A stretch of 64,000 nt of DNA from Mucilaginibacter_A sp964236465. Its GTDB lineage: Bacteria > Bacteroidota > Bacteroidia > Sphingobacteriales > Sphingobacteriaceae. This document shows, in pieces, positions 62,189-64,000 of this stretch. Each line of letters opens with the position of its first letter. The first letter of the stretch is position 1. Under the pieces are notes generated by a model, which ran no database searches, had not been told where the DNA came from, and saw only the letters and a program-made list of their open reading frames with translations. The position numbers and the translations under genes were made by a program. Location of the stretch: the NCBI GenBank assembly GCA_964236465.1, contig CAXSBZ010000003.1:96794-160793 (forward strand), read 5' to 3'.

Positions 62189-63318
62189 GACAATATGACT
62201 AAATCAGTTTCTGTAGAGGCAATATTTTTAAGCAGTTCATTAAACACGGCCGTTCTTAAAATCACCTGAAATAAGTTCAAATGTGGTTTTCCTATGCAAA
62301 TGGTGGTTATTTCTTTTTCTTCTACAATTTTCATGATGGTTTGCGTAATGTGTTCGCTCTTTACTTTCAAAACTTCTGCACCCAGTTCTGTGGCCAGCTT
62401 AAAGTTATTGATCAGGAACCGTTGCTTGTCCAGCTTGATCTTATCTAAGCTTTCATCACTGCTTTGCACGTATAGCATTACCCAGGGCGAGCGGTAATAC
62501 GAAGCCAAACGGGCGGTTTTCCGGATCACAATTTTGGCCGTTTCTGCGTTGGAAGAAATGCAGGCCAAAAATTTTTCGGGCCTAAGTTTAACCTGTTTCG
62601 GGACTTCTACATTGATTTTTCGTTCCAGGTGATGGGCAACTTCTTTCAAGGCAATTTCTCGCAGCTGCAATATTTTATCACTGCGGAAGAAGTTTTGCAA
62701 AGCTGTAGGTACTTTTTCTGCATGATAAATTTTGCCTTCCTTCAAACGGCCGATCAGTTCATCCGCTGTCAAGTCGATGTTTACGATCTCATCCGCCATT
62801 TCCAGCACTTTGTCCGGGATGCGTTCAGTAATTTCCACGCCTGTGATCTGTTGGATCTCTTCATTCAAACTTTCCAGATGCTGGATATTGACGGCCGTAA
62901 TCACGCTGATGCCCACGTCCAGAATGTCCAGCACATCCTGCCAGCGTTTGCTGTTTTTACTGCCTTCGATATTGCTGTGTGCCAGTTCATCCACAATTAC
63001 CACTTCCGGGTGGCGATTCAAAATGGTTTGCAAGTCCATTTCTTCCAGTTCTTTGCCTTTATAAAATATTTTTCGCCTGTTGATTATCGGTAAACCGGCC
63101 AGCAAAGCATGGGTTTCTGCCCGGTTATGTGTTTCGATATACCCGATCTGGATATCAATATTGTTCTTCAAAAGTGCATGTGCTTCTTGTAGCATCCGGT
63201 AGCTTTTGCCTACGCCGGCACTCATCCCGATGTAAATTTTCAGCTTCCCGCGTCTAGATTTTTTAATCAGTTCGATAAACGTTTTTACGGAACTGTCTTT
63301 GTGTTCTTCTTCCGGCAT
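62185..63318 (-). CDS. kdpD: KdpD N-terminal sensor with universal-stress domain
   Basis: 377 residues. G-K-L-K-I-Y-I-G-M-S-A-G-V-G-K-S-Y is the KdpD Walker A motif and D-E-L-A-H-S-N the Walker B-like segment; about 245-377 is a Usp-like domain. The kinase half of a usual KdpD is absent and supplied by the overlapping downstream gene. Senses potassium or turgor for the Kdp uptake system. Confidence 0.92.
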   Translation of the reverse strand: MPEEEHKDSSVKTFIELIKKSRRGKLKIYIGMSAGVGKSYRMLQEAHALLKNNIDIQIGYIETHNRAETHALLAGLPIINRRKIFYKGKELEEMDLQTILNRHPEVVIVDELAHSNIEGSKNSKRWQDVLDILDVGISVITAVNIQHLESLNEEIQQITGVEITERIPDKVLEMADEIVNIDLTADELIGRLKEGKIYHAEKVPTALQNFFRSDKILQLREIALKEVAHHLERKINVEVPKQVKLRPEKFLACISSNAETAKIVIRKTARLASYYRSPWVMLYVQSSDESLDKIKLDKQRFLINNFKLATELGAEVLKVKSEHITQTIMKIVEEKEITTICIGKPHLNLFQVILRTAVFNELLKNIASTETDLVILS

Positions 63319-63320
63319 TT

Positions 63321-64000
63321 TTAATGGATCAATGTTAACTGTTCATTAATTGGGCCTAATACAAAACTTGAAAACATAGTTAGCGATTGCAGCACGATAA
63401 TCACAAAAAAAAGCAGCACGCCAAAGCTAAGTGAATCTATTTTTAAAGTGCCCGCAGAAGCTGGCGTGTAAATTTGCCGGCGCATTAAACCAGCGATATA
63501 CAAACCGCCTAAAAGCGGAACAAACCTGCCGCAAAGCATAGTAAAAGCAGTAGTTAAATTCCAAAAAACGGTATTGTTGCCAAGGCTGCCAAAATTTGAT
63601 CCGTTGCCTGCATAGGATGAGGTAAATTCGTACAACACTGTAGTAAAATTGTGCGGACCGTTATTACCAAACCATTCCAACGAGTTCCCTGTACCATTTA
63701 AATTTTGATAAACAGCCATAGCAATCCCTGCTAAACCTAAACAAATTAAAGGTTGAAAAAGATAGATGAGCATGGCAGCCTGTATCTGCTGCAGGTTTAT
63801 TTTCCTGCCAAACAGTTCGGGTGTCCGGCCGATCATGAGCGAGCCGATGAATATAGCGATGATCAGAAATATCAGCACATTGATCCAGCCACTGCCCACG
63901 CCACCGAAAAAAGCATCAATTTGCATACCCAGCAACATGTAAATACTGGCTAATGGCATATAACTATCATGGGCAGAAACGGTTGTTCCGGCAGGTACAA
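63321..64000 (-). CDS. kdpA: Potassium-transporting ATPase subunit KdpA, C-terminal part
   Basis: The frame is open through the window edge (G-T-T-V-S-A-H-D-S-Y-M-P before the first internal Met), so about 226 C-terminal residues are visible. G-R-T-P-E, N-N-G-P-H-N-F-T-T-V-L-Y-E-F-T-S, G-R-F and S-A-G-T-L-K are KdpA marks. It is the K+-binding channel-like subunit. The stop is 2 bp before kdpD, with no kdpB or kdpC between. Confidence 0.93.
   Translation of the reverse strand, partial: VPAGTTVSAHDSYMPLASIYMLLGMQIDAFFGGVGSGWINVLIFLIIAIFIGSLMIGRTPELFGRKINLQQIQAAMLIYLFQPLICLGLAGIAMAVYQNLNGTGNSLEWFGNNGPHNFTTVLYEFTSSYAGNGSNFGSLGNNTVFWNLTTAFTMLCGRFVPLLGGLYIAGLMRRQIYTPASAGTLKIDSLSFGVLLFFVIIVLQSLTMFSSFVLGPINEQLTLIH

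Overview
The window is a gene-dense chromosomal stretch of a Bacteroidota bacterium, most likely Sphingobacteriaceae (Pedobacter/Mucilaginibacter type). Support: Bacteroidetes-style promoters (TTTG, about 20 bp, TAnnTTTG), the AT-rich Bacteroidetes form of the SAM-I riboswitch, a Cys-poor L32, a split KdpD plus separate histidine kinase, lipoproteins with lipobox Cys, and many protein sequences typical of that family. Almost everything is housekeeping or core metabolism; no phage, IS element, rRNA or CRISPR array is visible.

Layout. 1-5.8 kb: 3' part of feoB, SprT-like metalloprotein, DHFR-like reductase, lutB, M28 peptidase, rpiB. 5.9-12.7 kb (minus): tatC, and the lipid-synthesis run DUF177-rpmF-plsX-fabH-accB-accC, with pdxA upstream. 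12.8-16.6 kb (plus): rsmA, an AT-rich probably acquired gene with a deoxyribosyltransferase-like fold, a D-2-hydroxyacid dehydrogenase, greA, a HIT protein. 16.7-24.5 kb: ruvC, flippase-like membrane protein and GT2, ABC permease, SpoIIE-type phosphatase, rnhB, gcvT, comB. 24.5-27.5 kb: orphan HicB/YefM-like antitoxin, MazG-like, dtd, rsgA, a MazEF-type pair. 27.6-32.6 kb: thrABC behind a threonine/isoleucine leader peptide and attenuator. 32.6-33.9 kb: VapBC and a HAD phosphatase. 34-38.9 kb (minus): metH-metF behind a SAM riboswitch. 38.9-43.6 kb (minus): YccA, an unknown, murQ, der, era. 43.7 kb: initiator tRNA-fMet. 44-50 kb: phosphate transporter, a large beta-propeller/phosphoesterase lipoprotein, a GT4. 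50.5-56.5 kb: DoxX, dnaG, yraN, a DUF559 cassette, glutaminyl cyclase, an MNT/HepT toxin-antitoxin pair. 56.6-64 kb: HAD, MacB/FtsX permease, then histidine kinase, KdpD and KdpA on the minus strand.

The most striking signal is not a gene. A 14-bp core, GATAAAARMAGYAT, usually preceded by an AT-rich half AATTTTAKGYC, recurs about 73 times by eye in 64 kb (about one per 0.9 kb) on both strands. Half of the copies lie in the roughly tenth of the sequence that is non-coding, often as inverted pairs at gene ends; the other half are inside housekeeping genes, in every reading frame, often where the encoded residues look like ordinary family sequence. That architecture and distribution resemble the DNA uptake sequences of Pasteurellaceae and Neisseria, which I do not know to have been described in Bacteroidota. 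The motif also lies within about 40-bp direct repeats that bracket the MNT/HepT module, which suggests it can act as a site for gene-cassette gain or loss.

Other repeats: a DUF559 gene enclosed by about 36-bp inverted repeats, two GTTGCCGGTTGC-type palindromes, and two large REP-like inverted repeats. All counts, coordinates of repeats and family assignments are from reading by eye; no search was run.
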